Source of the DNA: Rhizobium leucaenae USDA 9039
GTDB taxonomy: Bacteria > Pseudomonadota > Alphaproteobacteria > Rhizobiales > Rhizobiaceae
Direction of reading: 5' to 3'
Length of the DNA stretch: 64,000 bases
Assembly (NCBI RefSeq): GCF_000426285.1
Contig: NZ_AUFB01000024.1
Span: 1-64,000, forward strand
In this document: positions 23,686 through 31,906 of the stretch, piece after piece
How the letters are laid out: every line of letters starts with the position of its first letter
Position numbering within the stretch: position 1 is the first letter of the stretch
The notes under the pieces: model-generated
Databases searched by the model: none
What the model was told of the DNA's origin: nothing
Seen by the model: the letters and a program-made list of their open reading frames with translations, nothing else
Translations under genes and position numbers: made by a program

Positions 23686-24678
23686 TTAAAGAAGCCCGAA
23701 TTCCTTCGCGGCGTCCGATAGCGAGCGCATCGGCCGCGGGCCGATCTGTTCGATGACGATCGCTGCCGCGAGATTGCCGAGCTTGGCGCAATCCTCAAGC
23801 GTACGGCCCTGCGTATAGCCGAAGAGGAAGCCGGCGGCGAAGAGATCGCCCGCGCCGGTCGTATCGACGCGCTCTTCGATCGGATGGGCATCGACGACAT
23901 AACGTTCGTTGCCGCGCACGATCACGGCGCCGTCCTTGCCTGTGGTCACGGCTGCGATCTTGCAGTCGGCGGCAATCAGCGTCAGTGCCTTCTCGAAATC
24001 ATCGGTCTCGTAGAGCGACAAGGCCTCGTCGCGGTTGGCGAAGACGATATCGACGGTCCCTGAGCGCATGAGATCGAGAAATTCGTCGCGATAACGGCCG
24101 ACGCAGAAGCTGTCGGACAGCGTCATCGACATCTCGCGGCCATTGGCATGGGCGATGCGGGCGCATTCGCGAATCGCTTCCTTGGCGCGTGGCGGGTCCC
24201 AGAGATAACCCTCGAAATAGGTGACCTTGGCATCTGCGACGACATTTTCCTCGACATCTTCCGGGCCAAGCTCGACGCAGGCGCCGAGATAGGTGTTCAT
24301 CGAACGCTCGCCGTCCTCGGTGACGAAGATCATGGAACGGGCAGTCGGCGGGAACGTGCCTTTCGGCTTGGTCTCGTAATGCACGCCCTGAGCGCGGATG
24401 TCGTGCGCAAAGATTTCGCCCAACTGATCTTCCGCGACCTTGCCGAAATAGGCTGCCCTGCCGCCGAAATTCGCAACGCCTGCCGCCGTATTGCCGGCGC
24501 TGCCGCCGGAGGCTTCAAGCGCCGGACCCATGCGCGAATAGAGCAGTTCGGCACGATCAGCATCGATGAGATTCATCGCGGCTTTGGTGATCTTGTTGTC
24601 GATCAGGAACTGATCGTCGCAGCGGGAGATAATGTCGACGATAGCATTGCCAACGGTCAGTACATCGAAACGAGTCAT
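23686..24678 (-). CDS. Adenosine kinase / PfkB-family sugar kinase
   Basis: Ribokinase-fold kinase (330 aa). The N-terminal motif GGSAGNTAAGVANFGGRAAY lies near residues 58-77 and the C-terminal anion-hole/catalytic motif RVDTTGAGDLFAAGFL near 274-289. Its length and the NLID, FANRDEA and SMNTYLGAC segments resemble rhizobial proteins annotated as adenosine kinase (AMP from adenosine), but PfkB members are hard to separate by eye. ATG at 24678 is preferred over an in-frame TTG one codon earlier. Confidence 0.85.
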   Translation of the reverse strand: MTRFDVLTVGNAIVDIISRCDDQFLIDNKITKAAMNLIDADRAELLYSRMGPALEASGGSAGNTAAGVANFGGRAAYFGKVAEDQLGEIFAHDIRAQGVHYETKPKGTFPPTARSMIFVTEDGERSMNTYLGACVELGPEDVEENVVADAKVTYFEGYLWDPPRAKEAIRECARIAHANGREMSMTLSDSFCVGRYRDEFLDLMRSGTVDIVFANRDEALSLYETDDFEKALTLIAADCKIAAVTTGKDGAVIVRGNERYVVDAHPIEERVDTTGAGDLFAAGFLFGYTQGRTLEDCAKLGNLAAAIVIEQIGPRPMRSLSDAAKEFGLL

Positions 24679-24839
24679 CAAGCAGGGGGTCCCCGGTATT
24701 GGTGATAGCCGGTATCCGGTATTAGCGGTTTTTCCGAAGTTTGGAAGGGAAATCGATGTCCGGCGAGGTAACTAAATCTCAACCAGTCATTTGCCTGTCA
24801 CTTTCCATCTGTAAACGCTTATCAAGTGAACTGGCATGG

Positions 24840-24997
24840 GATGCGGAACAAGGCATTCACGGCCAGCTCCGGGAAGGTATGATACCTTCCGCCTCACCGG
24901 TACGCGCGCCGACCACGGATGAACTGGCGGCTTGTGCACCGGGAGGACTCCGGCGGTAGCCGGGTTCGGAAAAGCGGGCGGGGCCCGCTTTTTTTGT
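24840..24997 (+). ncRNA. Candidate structured small RNA with its own terminator
   Basis: No gene ends upstream on this strand, yet there is a strong Rho-independent terminator at 24972-24997. Before it lie nested complementary segments: ACAAG (24848-24852) with CTTGT (24931-24935); GCCAG (24862-24866) with CTGGC (24924-24928); a near-perfect inner hairpin GGAAGGTAT / ATACCTTCC (24872-24890); and a CCGGGAG / CTCCGG hairpin (24939-24953). A terminator without a gene plus nested pairing suggests a small RNA of about 150-200 nt. I cannot assign it to a known family with confidence; the 5' end is a guess. It could alternatively be a 5' leader of the AEC transporter gene ending in an attenuator. 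Confidence 0.4.
24972..24997 (+). terminator. Rho-independent terminator without an upstream gene
   Basis: Stem AAGCGGGC (24972-24979) / GCCCGCTT (24983-24990) with a short G loop and seven T. It lies about 90 bases ahead of the AEC transporter start codon. Confidence 0.8.
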
Positions 24998-25088
24998 TGC
25001 CGACCGCTTTTCGGCTTCTCACGATGCGGCAAGCTGCTACAACTCTGGGATCAATCCGCAATATCCCGCCACAGCTCCCTCGCCCGGC

Positions 25089-26033
25089 ATGTCCGAAATC
25101 TTTTCCGATGTCCTGCCGATTTTCCTGCTGATCCTCGTCGGCTGGCTGATCGTGCGTGCCGGCGTATTGACGGCCAGCGTCGGCGAGGCGATGAGCGAGT
25201 TCGTCTTCAAGATCGCCGTGCCGCTGCTACTTTTCCAGACCATTGCGGGGGCACATTTTCACGGGGCTTCGCCGTTCCGGTTGTGGATCGCCTATTTTTC
25301 CGGCGTCGCGGTCGCCTGGACGGCCGGCCATCTCGCGGCGACGCGGCTGTTCGGGCGGGATGCGCGGATCGGGGTGCTCGCCGGCGTGTCGTCCGCCTTC
25401 GCCAACAATGCTTTCATCGGCCTGCCGCTGGTAAGCCGCGTCGTCGGACCCGAGGGCATCGTGGCGCTCTCGATCCTGATTGCGGTGCATCTGCCTGTCA
25501 TGATGATTGCCGGCACGATGCTGATGGAACAGGCCGAGCGCAAGGCGAATGGCGGCACCGGGCGAAGCACGGGCGAACTCCTGCGTCGGGTCGGCAGAAA
25601 TCTCGTCCGCAATCCGCTGGTCATCGGCCTTGTTGCCGGACTTGTCGTGCACCTCATCGGCATTCCGCTGCCGGCAACGCTCGGCACCGTCGTCGACAGC
25701 ATCGCCAATACGGCGGGCCCGGCGGCACTGATTTCGCTGGGCATGGCGCTCCGGCAATATGGGCTTTCGGGCAATCTCGGCATTGCCAGCGTTACTTCGG
25801 CGCTCAAGCTTCTGCTGTTGCCGGCCTGCGTGCTTTCGGCCGGCTATCTTCTCGGCCTCAGCTCGCAATGGCGTGAGGCGATCGTACTCACTGCGGCTGT
25901 TCCTACCGGCGTGAACGCCTGGCTGATTGCCAACCGCTTCGGCGTCGGTCACAGCCTCGCTGCCTCAACGATTACGCTGACAACGGCATTCGGTGTACTT
26001 TCGGTGTCACTTTGGGCCTATATGCTCGGCTAA
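25089..26033 (+). CDS. AEC (auxin efflux carrier) family transporter
   Basis: Integral membrane permease (314 aa) with about ten helices in two halves. Typical features are LPIFLLILVGWLIVRAG at the N-terminus, a SAFANNAFIGLPLV segment near residue 105 and PAALISLGMALRQYG near 215. Members of the family carry dicarboxylates or related acids in bacteria; the plant-hormone name is historical. No neighbouring gene suggests a substrate. Confidence 0.85.
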   Translation: MSEIFSDVLPIFLLILVGWLIVRAGVLTASVGEAMSEFVFKIAVPLLLFQTIAGAHFHGASPFRLWIAYFSGVAVAWTAGHLAATRLFGRDARIGVLAGVSSAFANNAFIGLPLVSRVVGPEGIVALSILIAVHLPVMMIAGTMLMEQAERKANGGTGRSTGELLRRVGRNLVRNPLVIGLVAGLVVHLIGIPLPATLGTVVDSIANTAGPAALISLGMALRQYGLSGNLGIASVTSALKLLLLPACVLSAGYLLGLSSQWREAIVLTAAVPTGVNAWLIANRFGVGHSLAASTITLTTAFGVLSVSLWAYMLG

Positions 26034-26199
26034 AGCTCGTCGCGATCTTTCAGATTCGCTCCCACGCTTTAGCTCCTTGTTTGTGCATGTGGTTTTCGCA
26101 AAACCGCCGCACACTTTTGCGCGACATGCCACTAGCGACGACAGGCCTGCGCGCATACATAGGCACGGCGCTTCAAGGGCGATTTGAGTGGCTGACCGA

Positions 26200-26238
26200 C
26201 ATGCAAAAGCCCGGCCGAGAAGACCGGGCTTTTGCATG
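26200..26238 (-). terminator. Strong bidirectional terminator
   Basis: Fifteen-base perfect inverted repeat: CATGCAAAAGCCCGG (26200-26214) and CCGGGCTTTTGCATG (26224-26238). The A- and T-runs lie inside the arms so it can serve the leftward cytochrome c gene, whose stop codon is about 18 bases away, and the rightward AEC gene. Confidence 0.85.
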
Positions 26239-26255
26239 TGTTCGCTTGAAGCAGC

Positions 26256-26843
26256 TTAGTTCGTTGCTGCCGGCGCCGGAGCGTTCGCGTCGGGCAGCGG
26301 CTCGGGCGTGTCCGCCAACGTGCGCAGATAGGCGATGACGTTGGCGCGATCTTCTTCTTTCGGCAAGCCGGCAAAGCCCATTGCCGTGCCGGAGATGAAT
26401 TTCTTCGGCGCTTCGAGGAAATGATAGAGATGATCGTAGGTCCACTTTTCGCTGCTGCCCTTGGAAAAATCCTTCATGGCGGCGGAATAGGCAAAACCTT
26501 CATGCGAGGCGATCGGACGATCGACGACACCCCAGAGGTTAGGACCGACCTTGTTCGGCCCGCCCTTGGTGCCGTCATGACAGGCCTGACACTTCTTGAA
26601 GATCGATTCGCCGGCCTTGACGTCGGCCTTCTGCAGCAATTGCGCGATCGGCGTTTCCTGCTTGGCGGCGGCTGCCTTGCCGCCTGCTCCGCCAGACGTC
26701 TCTTCAGCGGCGATAATCGCGAAGCCCGGCTTTTCCGGTGTCTCTGAATGGAAAATAAATCCCGACGCGAGCGACACGGACTTCAGCACAAAAAGTGTGG
26801 CCAGAAGTGCCCCGACACCCATGTTCACGTAGGATGAATTCAT
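26256..26843 (-). CDS. cycM: Membrane-anchored cytochrome c, CycM-like
   Basis: Electron carrier to terminal oxidases (195 aa). An uncleaved N-terminal anchor (about residues 8-30, GVGALLATLFVLKSVSLASG) tethers a class I cytochrome domain to the periplasmic face. The haem site is KCQACH, and the axial Met lies in GTAMGFAGLP. WTYDHLYHFLEAPKKF and NVIAYLRTLAD are typical. An Ala/Pro-rich tail ends the protein. It matches rhizobial CycM (cytochrome c552). Divergent from kdsB; strong terminator downstream. Confidence 0.92.
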   Translation of the reverse strand: MNSSYVNMGVGALLATLFVLKSVSLASGFIFHSETPEKPGFAIIAAEETSGGAGGKAAAAKQETPIAQLLQKADVKAGESIFKKCQACHDGTKGGPNKVGPNLWGVVDRPIASHEGFAYSAAMKDFSKGSSEKWTYDHLYHFLEAPKKFISGTAMGFAGLPKEEDRANVIAYLRTLADTPEPLPDANAPAPAATN

Positions 26844-26994
26844 CTGCTATGCTCCCCTCGCCCCCGGCAGCGGCTGCCGGCCCATCTTGAATTCGCGCGA
26901 AACCTATGTCTTTTGACTGTTTCTTGCAACTCTGTAAACGGTCTCCACCGTGAGACTTTTTGACACTTTTCCGGCGGGAATAGAAGGCCCAACA

Positions 26995-27750
26995 ATGACA
27001 GATCCCAACTTGGACAAGACGCTGGTACTCATTCCGGCCCGGATGGCCTCCACGCGCCTGCCGGGCAAACCGCTCGCCGATATCTGCGGTCTGCCCATGA
27101 TCGTACAGGTTGCCAAACGCGCACGCGAGGCGGCGATCGGTCGCATCGTCGTCGCCGTGGACCACGAAGACACCTTTGCCGCCGTTGCGAATGCGGGCTT
27201 CGAAGTCGTGATGACGCGTACCGATCATCAATCCGGCTCGGACCGTATCTATGAAGCCCTGCAGGCCGTGGATCCCAAAGGCCATGCCGAGATCGTCGTC
27301 AACGTTCAGGGCGATCTGCCGACCATCGACCCCGAGACCATCCGCGCTTCGCTGCGCCCGCTGGAAGATCCGGCCGTCGACATCGCCACGCTGACCGTCG
27401 AGATCAAGGACGAAGAAGAAAAGACACTGCCGAGCGTCGTCAAGGTTGTCGGCTCGGCCATTTCGGACCATCGCCTGCGCGCACTCTACTTCACCCGCGC
27501 CACGGCTCCTTATGGCAACGGGCCGCTTTATCATCACATCGGCCTTTATACCTATCGCCGCGCCGCGCTGGAGAAATTCGTCAGCCTCGGCCCTTCGACG
27601 CTGGAAAAACGCGAATCACTGGAGCAGTTGCGGGCGCTTGAGGCCGGCATGCGCATCGACGTCGAGATCGTTGACACGATACCGCTCGGTGTCGATACTC
27701 CCGCCGACCTCGAAAAGGCCCGCCGCATTCTTTCCGGCGCCTCTCTCTGA
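26995..27750 (+). CDS. kdsB: CMP-KDO synthetase (3-deoxy-manno-octulosonate cytidylyltransferase)
   Basis: Activates KDO with CTP for lipopolysaccharide inner core synthesis (251 aa, cytosolic). The N-terminal nucleotide loop is IPARMASTRLPGKPLADI, followed by TRTDHQSGSDRIYEAL and VVNVQGDLPTIDPETI. YHHIGLYTYRR and the final PLGVDTPADLEKAR are also family features. I chose ATG 26995 (MTDPNLDKTLVLIPARMA); an in-frame upstream ATG would extend an unrelated leader. It is followed after 23 bases by the prephenate dehydratase gene, an order known in rhizobia. Confidence 0.94.
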   Translation: MTDPNLDKTLVLIPARMASTRLPGKPLADICGLPMIVQVAKRAREAAIGRIVVAVDHEDTFAAVANAGFEVVMTRTDHQSGSDRIYEALQAVDPKGHAEIVVNVQGDLPTIDPETIRASLRPLEDPAVDIATLTVEIKDEEEKTLPSVVKVVGSAISDHRLRALYFTRATAPYGNGPLYHHIGLYTYRRAALEKFVSLGPSTLEKRESLEQLRALEAGMRIDVEIVDTIPLGVDTPADLEKARRILSGASL

Positions 27751-27773
27751 CGGAATTTCCCAAAGGCAGTCCC

Positions 27774-28628
27774 ATGATCAGCAAGACCAACAAGATCTCT
27801 TTCCAGGGCGACTACGGCGCCAATTCCGACATGGCCTGCCGCGATATGTTCCCGACGATGGAGCCACTGCCTTGTCAGACCTTCGAGGACGCCTTCACCG
27901 CCGTCGACAATGGCGAGGCCGATCTCGGCATGATCCCGATCGAGAACACGATCGCCGGCCGCGTCGCCGATATCCATCATCTGCTGCCGGAGTCGCGGCT
28001 GCATATCGTCGGCGAATATTTCATGCCGATCCACTTCCAGCTCATGGTTCTGCCGGGCGTGAAGAAGGAAGAGATACGCACCGTGCACAGCCATATCCAT
28101 GCGCTTGGCCAATGCCGCAAGGTCGTGCGCGCCAATGGCTGGAAACCGATCATCGCCGGCGACACGGCGGGGGCGGCAAAGCTCGTGCAGGAAACCGGCG
28201 ACCGCACCATGGCCGCCCTTGCCCCGAGATTGGCGGCCGACCTCTATGGGCTCGAGATCGTTGCGGAAAATGTCGAGGATACCGAAAGCAACGTGACGCG
28301 GTTCGTCATCCTGTCGCGGGACGAGAATTGGGCGCAGCGCAGCTCAGCCGAGGAAAAGATCGTCACCACCTTCGTCTTCAACGTGCGCAACATTCCGGCG
28401 GCGCTCTACAAAGCTTTGGGCGGCTTTGCGACCAACGGCATCAACATGACGAAGCTCGAAAGCTATCAGCTCGGCGGCCGTTTTGTAGCGACGCAGTTTT
28501 ACGCCGATATCGAGGGCCATCCCTCCGACGCGCATGTGCGCCGGGCGCTGGAGGAATTGCGATTCTTCTCCGAAAAGGTCCGTATCCTCGGCGTCTACAA
28601 AGGCCATCCGATGCGGGGGGATCTCTGA
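27774..28628 (+). CDS. pheA: Prephenate dehydratase
   Basis: Converts prephenate to phenylpyruvate in phenylalanine synthesis (284 aa). The catalytic domain has ISFQGDYGANSDMA, MIPIENTIAGRV and ESNVTRFVIL, whose Thr-Arg-Phe motif is the family hallmark. A C-terminal ACT domain (about 195-275) is expected to bind phenylalanine for feedback control. The usual ESRP motif of that domain reads ESYQ here, while the KALGGFATNGINMTKL part is conserved. There is no chorismate mutase domain, so this is the monofunctional type. A RIME-type repeat follows. Confidence 0.93.
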   Translation: MISKTNKISFQGDYGANSDMACRDMFPTMEPLPCQTFEDAFTAVDNGEADLGMIPIENTIAGRVADIHHLLPESRLHIVGEYFMPIHFQLMVLPGVKKEEIRTVHSHIHALGQCRKVVRANGWKPIIAGDTAGAAKLVQETGDRTMAALAPRLAADLYGLEIVAENVEDTESNVTRFVILSRDENWAQRSSAEEKIVTTFVFNVRNIPAALYKALGGFATNGINMTKLESYQLGGRFVATQFYADIEGHPSDAHVRRALEELRFFSEKVRILGVYKGHPMRGDL

Positions 28629-28634
28629 GGGAAA

Positions 28635-28796
28635 CTTCGCCCCAGCGGGGAGAAGGTCACGCGGTACGCGCGGGTTGAGGGGGCGTTGCAGCTTAAGACG
28701 GCCCACGTGCCAAATTCCGTTGAAGACAGTGCGCTTTTGCCAGTAGCGCCCCTCATCCGCCCCTTCGGGGCACCTTCTCCCCGTCGGGGAGAAGGT
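28635..28796. repeat. RIME-type intergenic mosaic, copy A
   Basis: Outer arms CTTCGCCCCAGCGGGGAGAAGG (28635-28656, broken here only by family variation) and a CCTTCTCCCCGTC/GGGGAGAAGG hairpin (28773-28795). Inner segments GGGTTGAGGGGGCG and CGCCCCTCATCCGCC also face each other. The layout is the same as the element after truB. This matches rhizobial intergenic mosaic elements as I know them. Confidence 0.7.
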
Positions 28797-28805
28797 AAGA
28801 ACAAT

Positions 28806-29174
28806 TCACTTATCCGGCTCACAAACTCGCAGCCGATGGCCGTCGGGATCGAGCACGACGAAGGTTGGGCCGAAATCCATCATCGTCAATTCCTGTGCAA
28901 TCGGTAGGCCGCGGGCTTTCCAATCCTGATAGTGTTTTTCGACTGCGCCATCGCCCTCGACCATAAAGCCTAGTTCGCCGCGATTGCCGATCGCGGAGGG
29001 CTGCGGCTCGACATTGCTGCGGCGCCAAAGGCCAAGATTGAAACCATTGTCGAGCGCAAAGGCAACGAAATTCGGCGAGGCGAAGGCTGGCTCGCGGCCG
29101 AGCAGGTCACGGTAGAACGGCGTGCTTTCGCCGGGATCCTTGACATAGAAAATGATGAGGTTGGGGCTGGTCAT
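28806..29174 (-). CDS. VOC-family (glyoxalase/bleomycin-resistance fold) protein
   Basis: Small cytosolic protein of the vicinal oxygen chelate superfamily (122 aa). Typical are LIIFYVKDPGESTPFYRDLLG at the N-terminus and FVVLDPDGHRLRVCEP at the C-terminus, which supplies a potential metal ligand near its end. Function is not predictable from sequence. It is the last of three leftward genes after the WYL regulator, which might control it. Confidence 0.83.
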   Translation of the reverse strand: MTSPNLIIFYVKDPGESTPFYRDLLGREPAFASPNFVAFALDNGFNLGLWRRSNVEPQPSAIGNRGELGFMVEGDGAVEKHYQDWKARGLPIAQELTMMDFGPTFVVLDPDGHRLRVCEPDK

Positions 29175-29287
29175 CTGGATATTCCTCCTGGGTTTTAGGG
29201 ATATGAAGGCATGATGGGTGCTGCCCGGCAGACAAGGCGAAACCTGCCGGTGATGAATTATCAGGGTGTTCGATTGAGGATGCGCCT

Positions 29288-29524
29288 TTAGCGCATGCAG
29301 TCTTCCTCACGATACGGAGCACGGCCGTCCATGAAACCCAAATCGCGCTTCACGGAATCTGCCGTGCCCTCGAGATCGAGGCGATCCCGGTGGCGGGCAA
29401 AATAGTCAAGCGCAAAACGCAGAAGGCGGACCGGCCATGCCGACGCAGAAAGATCTTTGCCGTTGCGCGCCTCGATGACGCCGCGATGGGTTTGCTTCGT
29501 GACGATGAAAGCGTGGCTTGCCAT
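29288..29524 (-). CDS. Small hypothetical protein (78 aa)
   Basis: A 78-residue soluble protein beginning MASHAFIVTKQTHRGVIEAR and ending with charged residues (GRAPYREEDCMR). The strong ribosome binding site GGAAGGAGGACC precedes the ATG, which supports real translation. No domain recognised. It lies between the WYL regulator and the VOC gene on the same strand and may share a transcript with them. Confidence 0.6.
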   Translation of the reverse strand: MASHAFIVTKQTHRGVIEARNGKDLSASAWPVRLLRFALDYFARHRDRLDLEGTADSVKRDLGFMDGRAPYREEDCMR

Positions 29525-29608
29525 GATCGGTCCTCCTTCCTGCTTGGGATGGTGACCATCATAGTCGCGCCTACTGACAGTTTCTGGCAGTAGCGTTATC
29601 GTCGGAAA

Positions 29609-30295
29609 TCAATCGTGGAGCATGCCCTCGCGGGCATTCCATTCCCTGGCGAGGGTAACGCGGCGGCGTGGATAGCGCGCTTCCAGCACCGCGAAATCAA
29701 CGATACGGTCGGCGCGGAAATGGCGAAAATCCTGGCGCAGCTCGCACCAGGCCATGATGATGCGGGCATTGTCGAAATAACCGAGCGCAAAGGGCCAGAT
29801 ACGCCGGGTCGAAATGGCGCCGTTTACGTCGCCATAGGTCAATTGCACCATGCGCTCCGTACGGATCGCCTTGCGCATGAGCGAAAGATCGGCCTTGTCC
29901 TCGGTGATGCGCCGCGTCGCCACGACGACGGCCGCTTGATCGACCGCCTCGCGCATCTCGGCGGGCAGCACGGCAGCGATCTTGGCAAGAGCGTCGGCAC
30001 CGGCTGCTGCCAGTCGCGAATCGGTGGCACGCGCGACCCATCTCGATCCCAGCACCAGCGCCTCGATCTCATCCTGCGAAAACATCATCGGCGGCAGCAT
30101 GAAGCCTGGCTTCAGGACATAGCCGATGCCCGGTTCGCCCTCGATCATGGCACCCTGTGTCTGCAGGCTGGCGATATCACGATAGAGCGTGCGCAGGCTG
30201 ACGCCGGTCTCCTCGGCAAGGGTCGCGCCGCTGACGGGACGGCGATAGCGCCTCAGCGTCTGCAGCAGGGTCAGCAGCCGTTCCGAGCGCGCCAT
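29609..30295 (-). CDS. YafY-type transcriptional regulator (HTH + WYL)
   Basis: DNA-binding regulator (228 aa). The N-terminal HTH_11 (about 1-55) contains TLAEETGVSLRTLYRDIASLQ. The following region EGEPGIGYVLKPGFMLPPMMF is the usual connector and the C-terminal WYL-like domain (about 135-225) includes RRIWPFALGYFDNARIIMAW. WYL domains bind nucleic acids or ligands and often regulate nearby stress or metabolic genes. The ligand is unknown. Possible targets are its own operon and the VOC gene. Confidence 0.87.
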   Translation of the reverse strand: MARSERLLTLLQTLRRYRRPVSGATLAEETGVSLRTLYRDIASLQTQGAMIEGEPGIGYVLKPGFMLPPMMFSQDEIEALVLGSRWVARATDSRLAAAGADALAKIAAVLPAEMREAVDQAAVVVATRRITEDKADLSLMRKAIRTERMVQLTYGDVNGAISTRRIWPFALGYFDNARIIMAWCELRQDFRHFRADRIVDFAVLEARYPRRRVTLAREWNAREGMLHD

Positions 30296-30304
30296 GACGA
30301 GCGC

Positions 30305-31264
30305 CTATCGCTTCCATTCCACCCAATCGCGCATCAGGCGATGGGCGATGGCGCCCTTGGGCGGCGAGGTGTTGCCGGAGGGCGAGACGCGATCGAGCAT
30401 GGCGAGCGTCTCTTCCGGCGTGAACCAGCGGCAGTCATCCAACTCGGCAACATCCATATGGATCTCCCTCGATTTCGCCTCGGCGTAGCAGCCGATCATC
30501 AGGGAATGTGGCATCGGCCAGGGCTGCGAGGCATGATAGCGCACGCGGCCGATGTGGATACCGGATTCCTCACGCGTCTCGCGGCGCACGGCATTTTCGA
30601 TGGTTTCGCCCGGCTCGACGAAACCGGCGAGACAGGAATACATGCCCGGCGCGAAATGATGGCTGCGGCCGAGCAGGCAGAGATTTTTCTCCTCATCGAT
30701 CGTCAGCATGATGACGACGGGATCCGTGCGCGGAAAGATCATGTGTTCGCAAGCCGTGCAGACGCGCTTGTAACCGCCGATGCGGCTTTCCATCACCGAG
30801 CCGCACCGGCCGCAGAAACGATTGTCGGTGTTCCAGCGGATAAGGCTCATGCCCTGCGCCGCTTCGCCGAGGATTTCGCCTTCGAGCAGGAGATCGCGCC
30901 AGAGCGAGCGCATGTCGGCGGGCTTGTAGTGGCTGGCGAGATCGTCGGCATTGATGCGCACCGGAACGGCTAGCCGCGGCTCGCCGGTCCTGCGGTAGCC
31001 GAGCAGCACGGCCGCTTCCCAATCCGGATCGAGTTCCTGCAGTTCGTAGCGGGCAAACAGCGGGTCGAGCACCTGCCCGTCATGCTTTAAAACAAGCCGA
31101 TCCTGGGCGAATGCCAGGATATGCGTGCCTTCCTTGGCAAGCGCATGCTCGATTGATTCCTCGTCGCGGTGCTCGGCGTCTCGGTTAAGCTGGTTTTCCG
31201 CAAAGGCGGTAAGGCTGCTCGCTTCCGGGTGGGGGGCATCCGTAGAGAAGATGGAATGATTCAT
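30305..31264 (-). CDS. nudC: NAD(H) pyrophosphatase NudC (Nudix; mRNA NAD-cap removal in E. coli)
   Basis: Hydrolyses NADH and, in E. coli, removes NAD caps from RNA (319 aa). A four-cysteine zinc ribbon (FCGRCGSVM ... VCTACEHM) lies near the middle. The Nudix box follows, starting GFVEPGETIENAV and ending RRETREESGI, then the NudC-specific SQPWPMPHSLM motif. The start at ATG 31264 (MNHSIFSTDAPHPE) overlaps the stop of the HIT gene by four bases, so the longer frame extending to 31606 is rejected. HIT and NudC proteins both act on nucleotide-linked compounds, making co-expression sensible. Confidence 0.92.
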   Translation of the reverse strand: MNHSIFSTDAPHPEASSLTAFAENQLNRDAEHRDEESIEHALAKEGTHILAFAQDRLVLKHDGQVLDPLFARYELQELDPDWEAAVLLGYRRTGEPRLAVPVRINADDLASHYKPADMRSLWRDLLLEGEILGEAAQGMSLIRWNTDNRFCGRCGSVMESRIGGYKRVCTACEHMIFPRTDPVVIMLTIDEEKNLCLLGRSHHFAPGMYSCLAGFVEPGETIENAVRRETREESGIHIGRVRYHASQPWPMPHSLMIGCYAEAKSREIHMDVAELDDCRWFTPEETLAMLDRVSPSGNTSPPKGAIAHRLMRDWVEWKR

Positions 31265-31671
31265 TGTGAAAGCGTTTCCCGCAACTTGGCTATGAAGCTG
31301 TTCATATCTTCGTCCGCATAGGGTTCCGCCTTGCCGTAGCCCCAGATCGGGCCGGGCCAGTTCGCATCCCCTTCGAACCGCGCAATGACATGAACATGAA
31401 GCTGACGGACGATATTTCCAAGAGCCCCGATGTTGATTTTTGTCGCTCCCGTCACCGTCTTCAAGGCGGCTGCGACCTTGTTGGTCTCGAAGGTCAGCAG
31501 AACCTGGTCGAGCGGCGTCAGCGCGAATATTTCCGATATGCCGGGCCGGCGGGGCACCAGCAACAGCCATGGCCAGCGGCGATCCTTCATCAGCCGCACG
31601 TCGCAAAGGCCGGTAACAGCGACGGAAACGCTGTCATTCGCCAGACGATCGTCGAGCGCAAAATCCTGCAA
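31261..31671 (-). CDS. HIT-family nucleotide-binding protein
   Basis: Histidine-triad protein (136 aa) with the motif QLHVHVIAR near residue 92 instead of the strict HxHxH pattern; the first His is replaced by Gln, as in many HIT proteins of this subgroup. These enzymes hydrolyse or transfer nucleotidyl groups. Start is TTG at 31671 with GGAGG eight bases upstream. It is coupled to nudC by a four-base overlap, and divergent from the SRP RNA gene. Confidence 0.85.
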   Translation of the reverse strand: MQDFALDDRLANDSVSVAVTGLCDVRLMKDRRWPWLLLVPRRPGISEIFALTPLDQVLLTFETNKVAAALKTVTGATKINIGALGNIVRQLHVHVIARFEGDANWPGPIWGYGKAEPYADEDMNSFIAKLRETLSQ

Positions 31672-31757
31672 TGGGTCTTCCTCCGATATTTTATCAAATG
31701 TTTAGCAGTTTTTTTTGACCTTGGCTTGCTTTTGATGCCGATATTGCCGATATGTGC

Positions 31758-31860
31758 ATCCGGGAGGTTGGTGGTGGACGAGCCACTCGCCAACCGGGTC
31801 AGGTCCGGAAGGAAGCAGCCCTAACGAGCCCGGCACGGGTCATCGTGCCAGCCTCCCACC
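31758..31860 (+). ncRNA. ffs: Signal recognition particle RNA (4.5S)
   Basis: RNA scaffold that binds Ffh and targets nascent membrane proteins. The diagnostic apical domain GGTCAGGTCCGGAAGGAAGC lies at 31797-31816, with the following AGCCCTAA. The ends pair through GGGAGG (31762-31767) and CCTCCC (31852-31857), giving the small bacterial hairpin of about 100 nt. A TTGACC at 31715 may be the -35 box. Position immediately before dnaX is the usual one in alphaproteobacteria. Ends are approximate. Confidence 0.95.
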
Positions 31861-31906
31861 CTTTCCGAAAGCAAGGCCCGGCTTTCTGCGGGCAATAAGC
31901 AGGGCA

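Larger units (their letters stand above)
24679..25088. other. Intergenic region between divergent genes
   Basis: About 410 bases. A 72-codon frame (24741-24959) has unnatural composition and no family resemblance, so I do not call it a gene. The right half has hairpins and a strong rightward terminator (24972-24997), treated separately as a candidate RNA. Confidence 0.5.

Noticed and set aside
24741..24959. 72-codon frame in the adenosine kinase / AEC gap
   Set aside because: Lies mostly within the structured RNA candidate; no ribosome binding site and unnatural composition.
31754..31906. N-terminal extension of dnaX
   Set aside because: Would translate the SRP RNA; family N-terminus begins at 31907.
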